Source: a virus. Taken from it: a DNA stretch of 24,665 bases. The stretch lies in IMG/VR virus record IMGVR_UViG_3300003894_000026, positions 1 to 24,665 of that record; one strand, written 5' to 3'. Both the position numbers and the translations under genes were made by a program. Shown here one piece after another: positions 1 to 6,656 of this stretch. Under the pieces are notes generated by a model. It was not told where the DNA came from. It ran no database searches and saw only the letters and a program-made list of their open reading frames with translations. Every line of letters starts with the position of its first letter. The first letter of the stretch is position 1.

Positions 1-438
1 GTAGATGTTGAAAATCAGCTTAATAAGGATAGGGAAGCCGAATCAGAAATAATGAAAGACAGAGGCGAAGCTATTTGGAATATGTCCGAGGCCGCTCTTA
101 AACAAGAAAAAGCTGAAGTAGAACGAGCTAGGGCAGTTGCTGACATCATTGCTAAACTTAGCGCACTACGAGGACCGGAAGAGTCCGTATCAATGCGCGA
201 TGTAATTAAAATTGCAGAGCAAGTGCTACTCGATCATCAAGTTGCTGATACGCCTATTATGGAAGGCTTAGAAGAAATTACGCAGCAGCAAATGAATAAT
301 GAGCTAACTACAGGAGAGTATAATGGACAAAGAGCAGCAGAACCACCAGCAATCGATCCGTCGATGCGAAGACCTATTGAGAATGATGAATTCGGCGGGA
401 TGGGGGGAGTTCCAACGAACCCTCCAGTTGGCTTATGA
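1..438 (+). CDS. Probable portal (head-tail connector) protein, C-terminal end only
   Basis: The frame is open from the first base, so the gene starts outside the window; the last 145 residues are visible and end at a TGA at 436-438. The visible part is a charged, alpha-helical stretch rich in Glu, Lys and Arg (for example EKAEVERARAVADIIAKL), followed by a flexible tail rich in Pro, Gly and Met ending NPPVGL. The portal call rests mainly on position: it is directly upstream of the scaffold and major capsid genes in a podovirus-like order, and portals of this type often end in such a helical stretch and loose tail. The portal would form the dodecameric DNA channel at one capsid vertex. The last 116 bases are also read in another frame by the next gene. 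No portal-specific core motif is visible, so another head protein is possible. Confidence 0.55.
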   Translation, partial: VDVENQLNKDREAESEIMKDRGEAIWNMSEAALKQEKAEVERARAVADIIAKLSALRGPEESVSMRDVIKIAEQVLLDHQVADTPIMEGLEEITQQQMNNELTTGEYNGQRAAEPPAIDPSMRRPIENDEFGGMGGVPTNPPVGL

Positions 439-601
439 ACAACAGAATAGCTTAGAAATAATTTCTAACAACGATGAATTAAACATGGCAAGAGGTAGAT
501 TAATTACCCTTAGACAGATGATGAATATGAAAGAGGAAGTACAAGACGAGCTAGAGTCTCTCCGACATCCTGATGACGGGCAAAGCGAACTGGAGCTTTA
601 A
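323..601 (+). CDS. Small phage protein of unknown function, nested in the portal gene end
   Basis: This encodes 92 residues. The start is supported by AGGAGAG at 312-318, five bases before the ATG. Two further in-frame ATG codons lie at 383 and 386, but the ribosome binding site favours 323. The protein is polar and helical, with a core W-G-E-F-Q-x3-L-x3-Y and later A-R-G-x-L-I-T-L-R followed by a Glu-rich end. That 'aromatic, then ARG, then Leu-rich helix' layout is seen in small phage proteins encoded near the portal, whose role is not established. The first third (116 bases) overlaps the portal gene in another frame, and the stop abuts the next start directly (TAA 599-601, ATG 602). It is probably translated together with the head genes. 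I do not assign a function. Confidence 0.7.
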   Translation: MDKEQQNHQQSIRRCEDLLRMMNSAGWGEFQRTLQLAYEQQNSLEIISNNDELNMARGRLITLRQMMNMKEEVQDELESLRHPDDGQSELEL

Positions 602-847
602 ATGTTTTTGTACGAGTATTATTGTAAAGAATGTGACGATGTGTTTCAACTTCTAAACTCAGTAGAGCGGAGACATGAAGCACAATGTCCTAAGTGCGAC
701 CACAAGGCAACTAAAAAAATTTCTGATGGAAATTTTAAATTGCCCGGTCACGATACTGGTTTTCCTACTGCCGCAGACAAATGGGCGCGGACGCACAGGA
801 AAGCCAACAAACGGGAACTTCAAACACTTGGAATTCCCACTGATTAG
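602..847 (+). CDS. FmdB-like zinc-ribbon protein
   Basis: This encodes 81 residues. The N-terminus M-F-L-Y-E-Y-Y-C-K-E-C-D-D-V-F matches the FmdB/Zn-ribbon family signature M-P-x-Y-E-Y-x-C-x-x-C-G-x-x-F. Four cysteines form two CxxC knuckles (C8, C11, C29, C32), as expected for one bound zinc. A Lys-rich tail follows (residues 36-81). FmdB was named for a putative regulator of formamidase genes; the molecular function of the phage versions is not known. It starts on the base after the preceding stop and lies between the portal region and the scaffold gene, so it is made with the head proteins. It may be a late regulator or an accessory factor, but that is inference. The family call is firm; the role is open. 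Confidence 0.85.
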   Translation: MFLYEYYCKECDDVFQLLNSVERRHEAQCPKCDHKATKKISDGNFKLPGHDTGFPTAADKWARTHRKANKRELQTLGIPTD

Positions 848-880
848 TACCCCTTATAGGGACAATACGGAGAAAGCGTT

Positions 881-1699
881 ATGTCAGCATTAGCAGAGGA
901 GTTGGAAGCAGTAGCTTTAGAGGATGAGAAATCGATGAATCAAGTACCTTCGGGCAGCGAGGTACAAGAGCAACCGAAAACTCTCACCGATTCAGACAAC
1001 CTGCCGGAAAAATTTAGAGGCAAGTCTATTGATGAGGTAGTTAGTATGTACACTAACTTAGAATCTCAATCGGGTAGGCAAGCTAACGAACTCGGGGAGT
1101 TGCGTCGAATAACAGACGAAATTCTGAAGCAAGGTATTGCTCCGCAAACAAATCAAAACAATGCTCCGTCGGAACTTGAGGAAGTCACTGACGATGATTT
1201 TCTTGAGAACCCGGCAAAAGCTGTTCAGAAAGTAGTAGAACGTGCGATTCGTCCGCTTACTCAAGCGCAGGAAACGCTTAACGCTAGTATGACTGTAGAG
1301 AGGTTGCAGAAAGAACACCCAGATATAACTCAGATAGTTGAGTCAGAGGAGTTTCAACAGTGGGTACTGGCTAGTCCAGTACGTTCGAGCATTTGGGAAC
1401 AAGCAGCACAAGGAGATTTTAATTATGCTAACGAGATTTTCTCAATGTGGAAACAGGCAAACGGGTCTGTGGAGCAAGCACAATCAGCGTCTCCGACTAA
1501 TGCGGCAACAGCAGTCAATCAGGCAGACTTGGCGGCGGCTACTACTATCAGCAAAGGAACCAACACAGAGGCAGTCGGAGGCAAGCCTGTCTACTCGCGG
1601 CAAGCCTTAATCAGACTGCGACAAACTGACCCTGAAAAGTACTTCGCGAACCACGATGAAATTATCGCGGCTTATCAAGAAGGCAGGGTCAAAGCCTAA
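881..1699 (+). CDS. Capsid scaffolding (assembly) protein
   Basis: This encodes 272 residues. It begins at an ATG preceded by CGGAG (868-872) and lies immediately before the major capsid gene, the usual scaffold position. The protein is very hydrophilic, acidic at the N-terminus and predicted helical, with L-P-E-K-F-R-G-K-S-I-D-E-V near residues 41-53, a motif typical of podovirus scaffolds, then a coiled-coil-like Glu/Leu stretch. The C-terminus Y-F-A-N-H-D-E-I-I-A-A-Y-Q-E-G-R is a short amphipathic basic-acidic helix of the kind scaffolds use to contact coat protein. Scaffold molecules fill the procapsid, guide coat assembly and are lost before DNA packaging. No protease domain is seen, so the scaffold is probably released rather than self-cleaved. 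Confidence 0.8.
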   Translation: MSALAEELEAVALEDEKSMNQVPSGSEVQEQPKTLTDSDNLPEKFRGKSIDEVVSMYTNLESQSGRQANELGELRRITDEILKQGIAPQTNQNNAPSELEEVTDDDFLENPAKAVQKVVERAIRPLTQAQETLNASMTVERLQKEHPDITQIVESEEFQQWVLASPVRSSIWEQAAQGDFNYANEIFSMWKQANGSVEQAQSASPTNAATAVNQADLAAATTISKGTNTEAVGGKPVYSRQALIRLRQTDPEKYFANHDEIIAAYQEGRVKA

Positions 1700-1724
1700 C
1701 GCTATTATCTAGGAGGAACTAATC

Positions 1725-2675
1725 ATGGCACTTGGCTCAAACCATATGACTACGACTACTCATGCGAATTTTATTCCTGAGATTTGGTCGGATGAAGTCA
1801 TTGCAGCGTACAAGAGTAATCTTGTACTTGCTAATCTTGTAACCCGTATGAACCACAGCGGCAAGGCAGGTGATACTATTCACATTCCTACGCCGACTCG
1901 TGGAGCAGCTTCAGCAAAGGCAGCCTCTACTCAGGTCACTCTGATTACGGCTACCGAAGGCAAAGTTGATGTCAGCATTGACAAACACTACGAATACAGC
2001 CGTCTTATCGAGGACATCCTTGCTAAGCAGGCTATTCCTAGCTATCGTCAGTTCTACACCGATGATGCCGGCTATTCGCTTGCTAAGCAGATTGACCAAG
2101 ACCTTTGGTTGCAGTCTTATTCGCTGGCTGGCGGCACGGCTAATACTGTTTTTAGCGGTACAACCGTTGACTTCGGTACGGCTGGTACGGTAATTGGTAG
2201 CGATGGAAGTACGGCGTTTAATGCCGGCACTGACAATGCTGCTGCTCTTACGGATGCTGGTATTCGTACCGTCATTCAAGACCTTGATGATAATGATATC
2301 CCGATGGCAGACCGCTTTTTTGTGGTTCCGCCGGTCGAGAAAAAGAATCTGACGGGTATCGCACGCTACACTGAGCAGGCTTTTGTCGGCGAGGTTGCTG
2401 GCTCTAATACGATTCGCAACGGCCTGATTGGCGACATTTACGGAATTCCCGTTTATGTTTCGACCAACTGCCCGACCGATACGGAAGGTAGTCAGGATGC
2501 TCGACTTTGCCTTATGGCTCATAAGAGCGCTCTAGTACTTGTTGAGCAGATGTCAATCCGTTCTCAGACGCAGTATAAGCAGGAGTATCTTGCTGACTTG
2601 TTCACCGCAGATACCATTTATGGTACGGGTGAGCTTCGCAATGATGCAGGTGTTAAAGTCGCTGTACCGGCGTAA
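1725..2675 (+). CDS. Major capsid protein (HK97-fold coat)
   Basis: This encodes 316 residues. It has the strongest ribosome binding site in the left half: AGGAGG at 1711-1716, eight bases before the ATG, as expected for the most abundant virion protein. Sequence marks include F-I-P-E-I-W-S-D-E-V near residue 16, G-D-T-I-H-I-P-T near 49, an E-Y-S-R-L-I-E-D segment near 89, and a Gly/Thr-rich middle. These resemble coat proteins of marine podoviruses and the wider HK97-fold group. The order scaffold-coat-neck proteins agrees. A strong hairpin 20 bases after the stop probably ends or protects its mRNA. A 203-residue open frame on the opposite strand lies entirely inside and looks like a shadow. 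Confidence 0.88.
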   Translation: MALGSNHMTTTTHANFIPEIWSDEVIAAYKSNLVLANLVTRMNHSGKAGDTIHIPTPTRGAASAKAASTQVTLITATEGKVDVSIDKHYEYSRLIEDILAKQAIPSYRQFYTDDAGYSLAKQIDQDLWLQSYSLAGGTANTVFSGTTVDFGTAGTVIGSDGSTAFNAGTDNAAALTDAGIRTVIQDLDDNDIPMADRFFVVPPVEKKNLTGIARYTEQAFVGEVAGSNTIRNGLIGDIYGIPVYVSTNCPTDTEGSQDARLCLMAHKSALVLVEQMSIRSQTQYKQEYLADLFTADTIYGTGELRNDAGVKVAVPA

Positions 2676-2694
2676 CAATAACATCTAATAGAAC

Positions 2695-2714
2695 GGGAGG
2701 GCTTCGGCCCTCCC
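2695..2714 (+). terminator. UUCG-tetraloop hairpin after the capsid gene
   Basis: The arms GGGAGGGC and GCCCTCCC form a perfect 8-bp GC-rich stem closed by a cTTCGg tetraloop, which is exceptionally stable in RNA. The following bases (AATCTTT) are only weakly U-rich, so it may act as a partial terminator or an mRNA 3'-end stabiliser that sets a high capsid-to-neck protein ratio. It lies in the 57-base gap between the capsid gene and the next gene. Confidence 0.8.
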
Positions 2715-2732
2715 AATCTTTAGGAGTAGAAA

Positions 2733-3443
2733 GTGGCAGCAACTAATTTTACAGTTTTACAGCTTATGAACAAGGTGATGAATCGCCTACGCGAAGCTGA
2801 GTTCAGTACCGCTACGGAGAGTGACTACTCCAAGCTAATCCTTGGGTTCCTCAATGACTCCAAAAGAGTAGTAGAAGATTCGCATAATTGGGACGCTTTG
2901 CGAGATACTATATCGATTACTACGGCAGCAGGTACTTCTACCTATAGCGTAAAAAATGCAGGCACCAGTCAATATACGCATGATCGCACTCGTATCCTCC
3001 GGGTCTATGATCAAACGAATGAAACGTATCTCATGAAAACCTCATGGAATAACATCGATTCGTGGCAGAAATACGCATCAGGTACGACCCAAGCTAATCC
3101 GGGGTTTTGGGCACCAGCTGGATTTGATAGCAATAAAGATATTCAGATTATATTGCATCAGATTCCCGCCGGCACTTACACTCTTGATGTAGATGTCTAC
3201 AATCCAGAAGAGGATAAAACATCCGGCAGCCAAACTATCTTGGTTCCTTGGGAACCTGTAATGCTCCATACTCTAGCCCTTGCTATTGAGGAACGCGGCG
3301 AGGATGCAGGAGCGCAGTCTAATATAATCTTTCAAAGGTATGAAAAATCTATTGCTGAAGCTATAGCCTACGAGCAGACACAGCAGAATCGGGGCGGTAA
3401 TAATGAAGTTACGGATTGGCACGTTGAGAGTTGCGGCTGGTAA
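2733..3443 (+). CDS. Head-tail adaptor / tail tubular protein A-like
   Basis: This encodes 236 residues from a GTG start, with TAGGAG at 2721-2726 seven bases upstream. The N-terminus is helical (L-M-N-K-V-M-N-R-L-R-E-A), followed by a W-D-A-L-R segment and beta-rich middle. Near residue 170 is V-P-W-E-P-V, then L-A-L-A-I-E-E-R-G-E-D, a helix pattern typical of the adaptor proteins that attach under the portal (T7 gp11, P22 gp4 type). Position right after the coat gene fits. It should form a ring joining portal to tail tube. The stop overlaps the next start (TAATG at 3441-3445), suggesting coupled translation. The codons for V-P-W-E-P form a 15-base palindrome related to the dispersed repeat. 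Confidence 0.72.
   Translation: MAATNFTVLQLMNKVMNRLREAEFSTATESDYSKLILGFLNDSKRVVEDSHNWDALRDTISITTAAGTSTYSVKNAGTSQYTHDRTRILRVYDQTNETYLMKTSWNNIDSWQKYASGTTQANPGFWAPAGFDSNKDIQIILHQIPAGTYTLDVDVYNPEEDKTSGSQTILVPWEPVMLHTLALAIEERGEDAGAQSNIIFQRYEKSIAEAIAYEQTQQNRGGNNEVTDWHVESCGW
3242..3256. repeat. Dispersed palindrome, copy 1 (short loop)
   Basis: GGTTCC-TTG-GGAACC: 6-bp arms with a 3-base centre inside the adaptor gene. The encoded V-P-W-E-P lies in what looks like a conserved adaptor motif, so this copy may be a coincidence of protein constraint and codon choice. Confidence 0.5.
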
Positions 3444-4999
3444 TGGCTACTGCACTTCAAACGATTACGGTTCGTGCCCCCGGTTTAAGAGGGTTACAGA
3501 CGGAAAATAGTACGTCTGTACTGGACCCCTCGGCTGCGCGGACAGCTAGGAATTTAGTGTTTGATAAGACCGGGCGTATTCAAGCACGTAAAGGAAAATC
3601 TGTACTTACTTCGTCAGCCCTAACGGGAACACCTGTTATAGAATCAATGCACATGCTTGATACTTCAGGAGGCAATAAATTAATTTTTGGTGCCCAAGTA
3701 AGTAGTACAAATAAAATATATGAATCAGCTAGTCCTTTTTCTTCTAACACAGACGTAACAGGATCGCTTAGTCCGACTGGTAATAATTGGCAGTTTCAAA
3801 ACTTTAACGATAAGACTATCGCCGCACAGGGCGGCAACACCATGATAGTTAAGACGCATGGTGGAGCTAGTTTCGCAGCTATTTCAGCGGCGTCGGGTAC
3901 GGTTCCTACGGGAAACTGTGTTCATTCGGCTTTTGGTAGACTATGGGCGCAGAAGGTTCCGGCAGGTTCAACAGACCAAGCAGTAGTGGCCTACTCCGCA
4001 CTGCTCGATGAGACGCACTGGAGTACAGGCGCAGGCGAAATCAATGCTCTAGGCACAGCTAGTGCCGTAGCTGCGGGTTACGATGAGATGATGGGCATTA
4101 GTTCTATTAGTGGGTTTCTTGTGGTGTTTTTTAAGAACAGCATAGTTATATACGGGAAACCTGAAGATCCCACTAACATGACAATCAATCGAGTTATTCA
4201 AGGTGTCGGTTTACTAGAGCGAGATAGTGTCCAGCAAATAGGCGACGACCTTGTATTCTTAACTAGAGTAGGAGTTCGTTCTCTTAAACAAACAATACGC
4301 TCGGATGATAATACAGAACTACATGACCTTAGTGCGACGGTCAGAAGCGATTTACTAAATGATGTTTCTACTTCTGACACGCCTATTAAAAGTGCTTGGT
4401 ATCCCGATGAAGCCCTATATTTGCTTAAAGCAGATAGTAATATTTGGGTTATGGATATGCACCAATTTAGAGAGCAGACTACAACAGAACTGCTAGATCC
4501 TACTCGATATAGATGGACAGTTTTCCCTAGTACGGGGTGGGATAATTTTGCGTATCATGAGGGTACTCTTTATATTGGTGATGCTGGAGCACTGGCTAAG
4601 TATGACGGCTATCAAGATGCAGGAGCTTCATATACGTGCGAGTGGATGTCGATGTATTTTGATTACGACTCTACACAAACTAAGTTTTTAAAAAATTTAA
4701 AGGCTTTAGTTGAAGGCGCATATAATCAACAATTCACATTTAAATGGTCTTTTGATTTTGACAAAGCCTCTGGAACAGCGGTCAAAGGTATTCCTAGCTC
4801 GGGCACTGTAGCAGAGTACGGATCTGCTGAGTACGGAATAGCAGAATGGTCTGGTGGATTTTCTATCAATATTTTAAGGGTGCATGGTAGTCGGTCGGGT
4901 CAGTTCGTAAGTTTTGGCTTTAGCTGTGTAATTAATGGGTCGGCTGCATCTATGGAAGAAATAGCAATCTCTATGAAAATAGGACGGGAGACTCGGTAA
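3443..4999 (+). CDS. Tail tubular protein B-like / tail nozzle protein
   Basis: This encodes 518 residues from the ATG at 3443, which overlaps the previous stop as TAATG. A TTG twelve bases upstream is in frame but less likely. The protein is almost entirely beta strands: repeated short segments such as S-G-F-L-V-V-F-F-K-N-S-I-V-I-Y-G, then D-D-L-V-F-L-T-R-V-G-V-R-S-L, and A-L-Y-L-L-K with W-V-M-D-M. These look like blades of a beta-propeller, as in the nozzle proteins of short-tailed phages (T7 gp12, P22 gp10 type). It would form the hexameric tip of the tail through which DNA leaves. The order adaptor-nozzle-fibre supports this. Codon 153-158 holds a one-mismatch copy of the dispersed palindrome. 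Confidence 0.7.
   Translation: MATALQTITVRAPGLRGLQTENSTSVLDPSAARTARNLVFDKTGRIQARKGKSVLTSSALTGTPVIESMHMLDTSGGNKLIFGAQVSSTNKIYESASPFSSNTDVTGSLSPTGNNWQFQNFNDKTIAAQGGNTMIVKTHGGASFAAISAASGTVPTGNCVHSAFGRLWAQKVPAGSTDQAVVAYSALLDETHWSTGAGEINALGTASAVAAGYDEMMGISSISGFLVVFFKNSIVIYGKPEDPTNMTINRVIQGVGLLERDSVQQIGDDLVFLTRVGVRSLKQTIRSDDNTELHDLSATVRSDLLNDVSTSDTPIKSAWYPDEALYLLKADSNIWVMDMHQFREQTTTELLDPTRYRWTVFPSTGWDNFAYHEGTLYIGDAGALAKYDGYQDAGASYTCEWMSMYFDYDSTQTKFLKNLKALVEGAYNQQFTFKWSFDFDKASGTAVKGIPSSGTVAEYGSAEYGIAEWSGGFSINILRVHGSRSGQFVSFGFSCVINGSAASMEEIAISMKIGRETR
3901..3916. repeat. Dispersed palindrome, copy 2 (one mismatch)
   Basis: GGTTCC-TACG-GGAAAC, differing from the perfect form by one base in the right arm. 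It lies inside the tail nozzle gene and is read as V-P-T-G-N, the same frame as the two copies in the DNA polymerase gene. Confidence 0.5.
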
Positions 5000-6411
5000 T
5001 GAGTAACTATAGTAAGACTACTAACTTTACAGCTAAGGACTCTTTAAGTTCTGGCGATGCTAATAAAATAGTAAAGGGAGCAGAGCACGATACAGAGTAC
5101 GACGCTATCGAGACGGCTGTAAATTCTAAACTAGATGCTTATAGCGGAGCAACGGATTTATCCTCCGCCGCCGACGCCGACGTTTTCTCTATTTATGATA
5201 CTGACGCGGGTGCGTATAAAAAAATTACGTCAGCTAATTTTAAAGCAGGTATATCTACAGCGGCTGACGACATAACTACGGGTGACGCTGCGGTTACGAT
5301 TGCCACATCAACTGGAAATATCACGGTAGATGCTCAAGGCGACGATACTGACATTATTTTTAAAGGGACAGATGGCGGCGTTGACACTACGTTTTTAACT
5401 CTTGACGGTAGCGCGGCTGGTCGGGCAATTTTTAACGATGAAATTAGAACAGGAGATGGCTCTGCTTCTAGTCCTGCCTATCACTTTACAAGCGACCCTG
5501 ATACAGGAATGTTTTTGAACCACGGGGGTGCTATAGGTTTTGCGACTTCAGGTACTGAACGGTTTTCTATAGACGGTACAAGAGTTGGTGTCGATAGTCT
5601 TACTCCCGCATATACTTTTGAAGTTGGCGATCCAAATATTACCGCCACCTCCCCTACGGGTAACGAAGGTCATGGGTTTACAGCAGGAGGAAATTACTAT
5701 TGCTCTTCTGACCACTCTAGCCACATGGTATGGAACGATTGTTCTGCCAGTGCCGGTACTCACAATTATGTGATTTTTAGATATCGTGGCAGCACCATTG
5801 GCGACATAGACACAACAAATAATTCGACAATTCGATACAACACGTTCACCGGCGCTCACTGGAGTCAGTTTGAAGACGGCGCACAGCCAGAATTAAAACT
5901 TGGAACGGTCTTATCTACCGTTGATGAACTCATGGAGTGGACTCATTACAGATACACCGAATCACTGGAGGGCGAAGGCACCAGACAAGAACATGAAAAC
6001 ACAGTAAAAATTGCGGGCACTCATTCGTTATCAGAAACTAAAGAAATTTCAACTAATGAAGACGGAGAGACAGCCGTTGGCACGCCGACAAAACATGAAA
6101 CAGCCGAGCGTTTGCCGAAGTGCGAAGTCTCTAGTACAGCCGCCGATACGTGCGTTTACGGAGTTTTTGCGGGGCATTACGAAGACGGTGATAGTTCGGT
6201 AGAAGCGCTAGGTGCCGGAATTATTTTGATTGCTCAAGGAACTACCGTGAGTCGAGGAGATTTGTTAGAGAGTGCAGGGGATGGGACGGCTAGGCCACAA
6301 TCGGATACGACAATAAAAAGTTCTACTATCGCTAAAGTAACAAGTACCGTCAAAGTTAAAGAGTACGATGACGGTAGTTACTGCGTTCCTTGTACGTTGA
6401 TGTGCGGATGA
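4999..6411 (+). CDS. Tail fibre protein
   Basis: This encodes 470 residues; its ATG overlaps the previous stop (TAATG) and GGGAG lies just upstream. Residues 1-100 form a probable virion-attachment region. The middle has fibre repeats rich in Thr, Gly and Asp, such as N-I-T-V-D-A-Q-G-D-D-T-D-I-I-F-K-G and F-T-S-D-P-D-T-G-M-F followed by I-G-F-A-T-S-G-T-E-R-F-S-I-D, a pattern found in many marine phage fibres. From about residue 280 the C-terminal module (F-T-G-A-H-W-S, then V-Y-G-V-F-A-G-H-Y, G-D-L-L-E-S-A-G-D-G-T-A and a V-P-C-T-L end) resembles C-terminal trimerisation or self-cleaving chaperone modules of fibres. Receptor binding is the expected role. The stop overlaps the next ATG (ATGA). 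Confidence 0.78.
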   Translation: MSNYSKTTNFTAKDSLSSGDANKIVKGAEHDTEYDAIETAVNSKLDAYSGATDLSSAADADVFSIYDTDAGAYKKITSANFKAGISTAADDITTGDAAVTIATSTGNITVDAQGDDTDIIFKGTDGGVDTTFLTLDGSAAGRAIFNDEIRTGDGSASSPAYHFTSDPDTGMFLNHGGAIGFATSGTERFSIDGTRVGVDSLTPAYTFEVGDPNITATSPTGNEGHGFTAGGNYYCSSDHSSHMVWNDCSASAGTHNYVIFRYRGSTIGDIDTTNNSTIRYNTFTGAHWSQFEDGAQPELKLGTVLSTVDELMEWTHYRYTESLEGEGTRQEHENTVKIAGTHSLSETKEISTNEDGETAVGTPTKHETAERLPKCEVSSTAADTCVYGVFAGHYEDGDSSVEALGAGIILIAQGTTVSRGDLLESAGDGTARPQSDTTIKSSTIAKVTSTVKVKEYDDGSYCVPCTLMCG

Positions 6412-6656
6412 GACTAGAGCTTCTAGTGTGGAAAGACTGCGTAAGTTATCACGCAGGATGGACACATTGGCCTGAGTCAGATGGGCTTGCAGTGTTTTAT
6501 ACAGTAGGTTGGGTAACAGAAGAGAACGATGAGTATCTAACTATATACTCTAGTATTAGTGCAACAGATGATATTTTCGGACACGATACGGTTATTCCGA
6601 TGGATAATATTTTGCAGCGAGTACCGCTACAGGGAGAAATAAATTGGCTTATGTAG
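6408..6656 (+). CDS. Small phage protein of unknown function
   Basis: This encodes 82 residues from the ATG at 6408, which shares ATGA with the fibre stop. An in-frame ATG at 6390 is possible but would lengthen the overlap. The sequence has V-W-K-D-C near the start, a G-W-T-H-W-P segment, then V-G-W-V-T-E-E-N-D-E-Y-L-T-I-Y and V-I-P-M-D-N-I near the end. 'VGW-acidic-beta strand ... IP...I' is a layout I recognise from small proteins in many tailed phages; their role is unknown to me. It is probably a small beta-barrel-like soluble protein. Its last 13 bases overlap the next gene. Confidence 0.72.
   Translation: MRLELLVWKDCVSYHAGWTHWPESDGLAVFYTVGWVTEENDEYLTIYSSISATDDIFGHDTVIPMDNILQRVPLQGEINWLM

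Noticed and set aside
944-965. Inverted repeat GTACCT...AGGTAC in the scaffold gene
   Set aside because: Only 6-bp arms with a 10-base loop and an unrelated sequence; likely chance.
1911-2522. 203-residue open frame on the minus strand within the capsid gene
   Set aside because: It lies wholly inside a confidently called, highly expressed gene, has no ribosome binding site context or recognisable domain, and runs against the operon.
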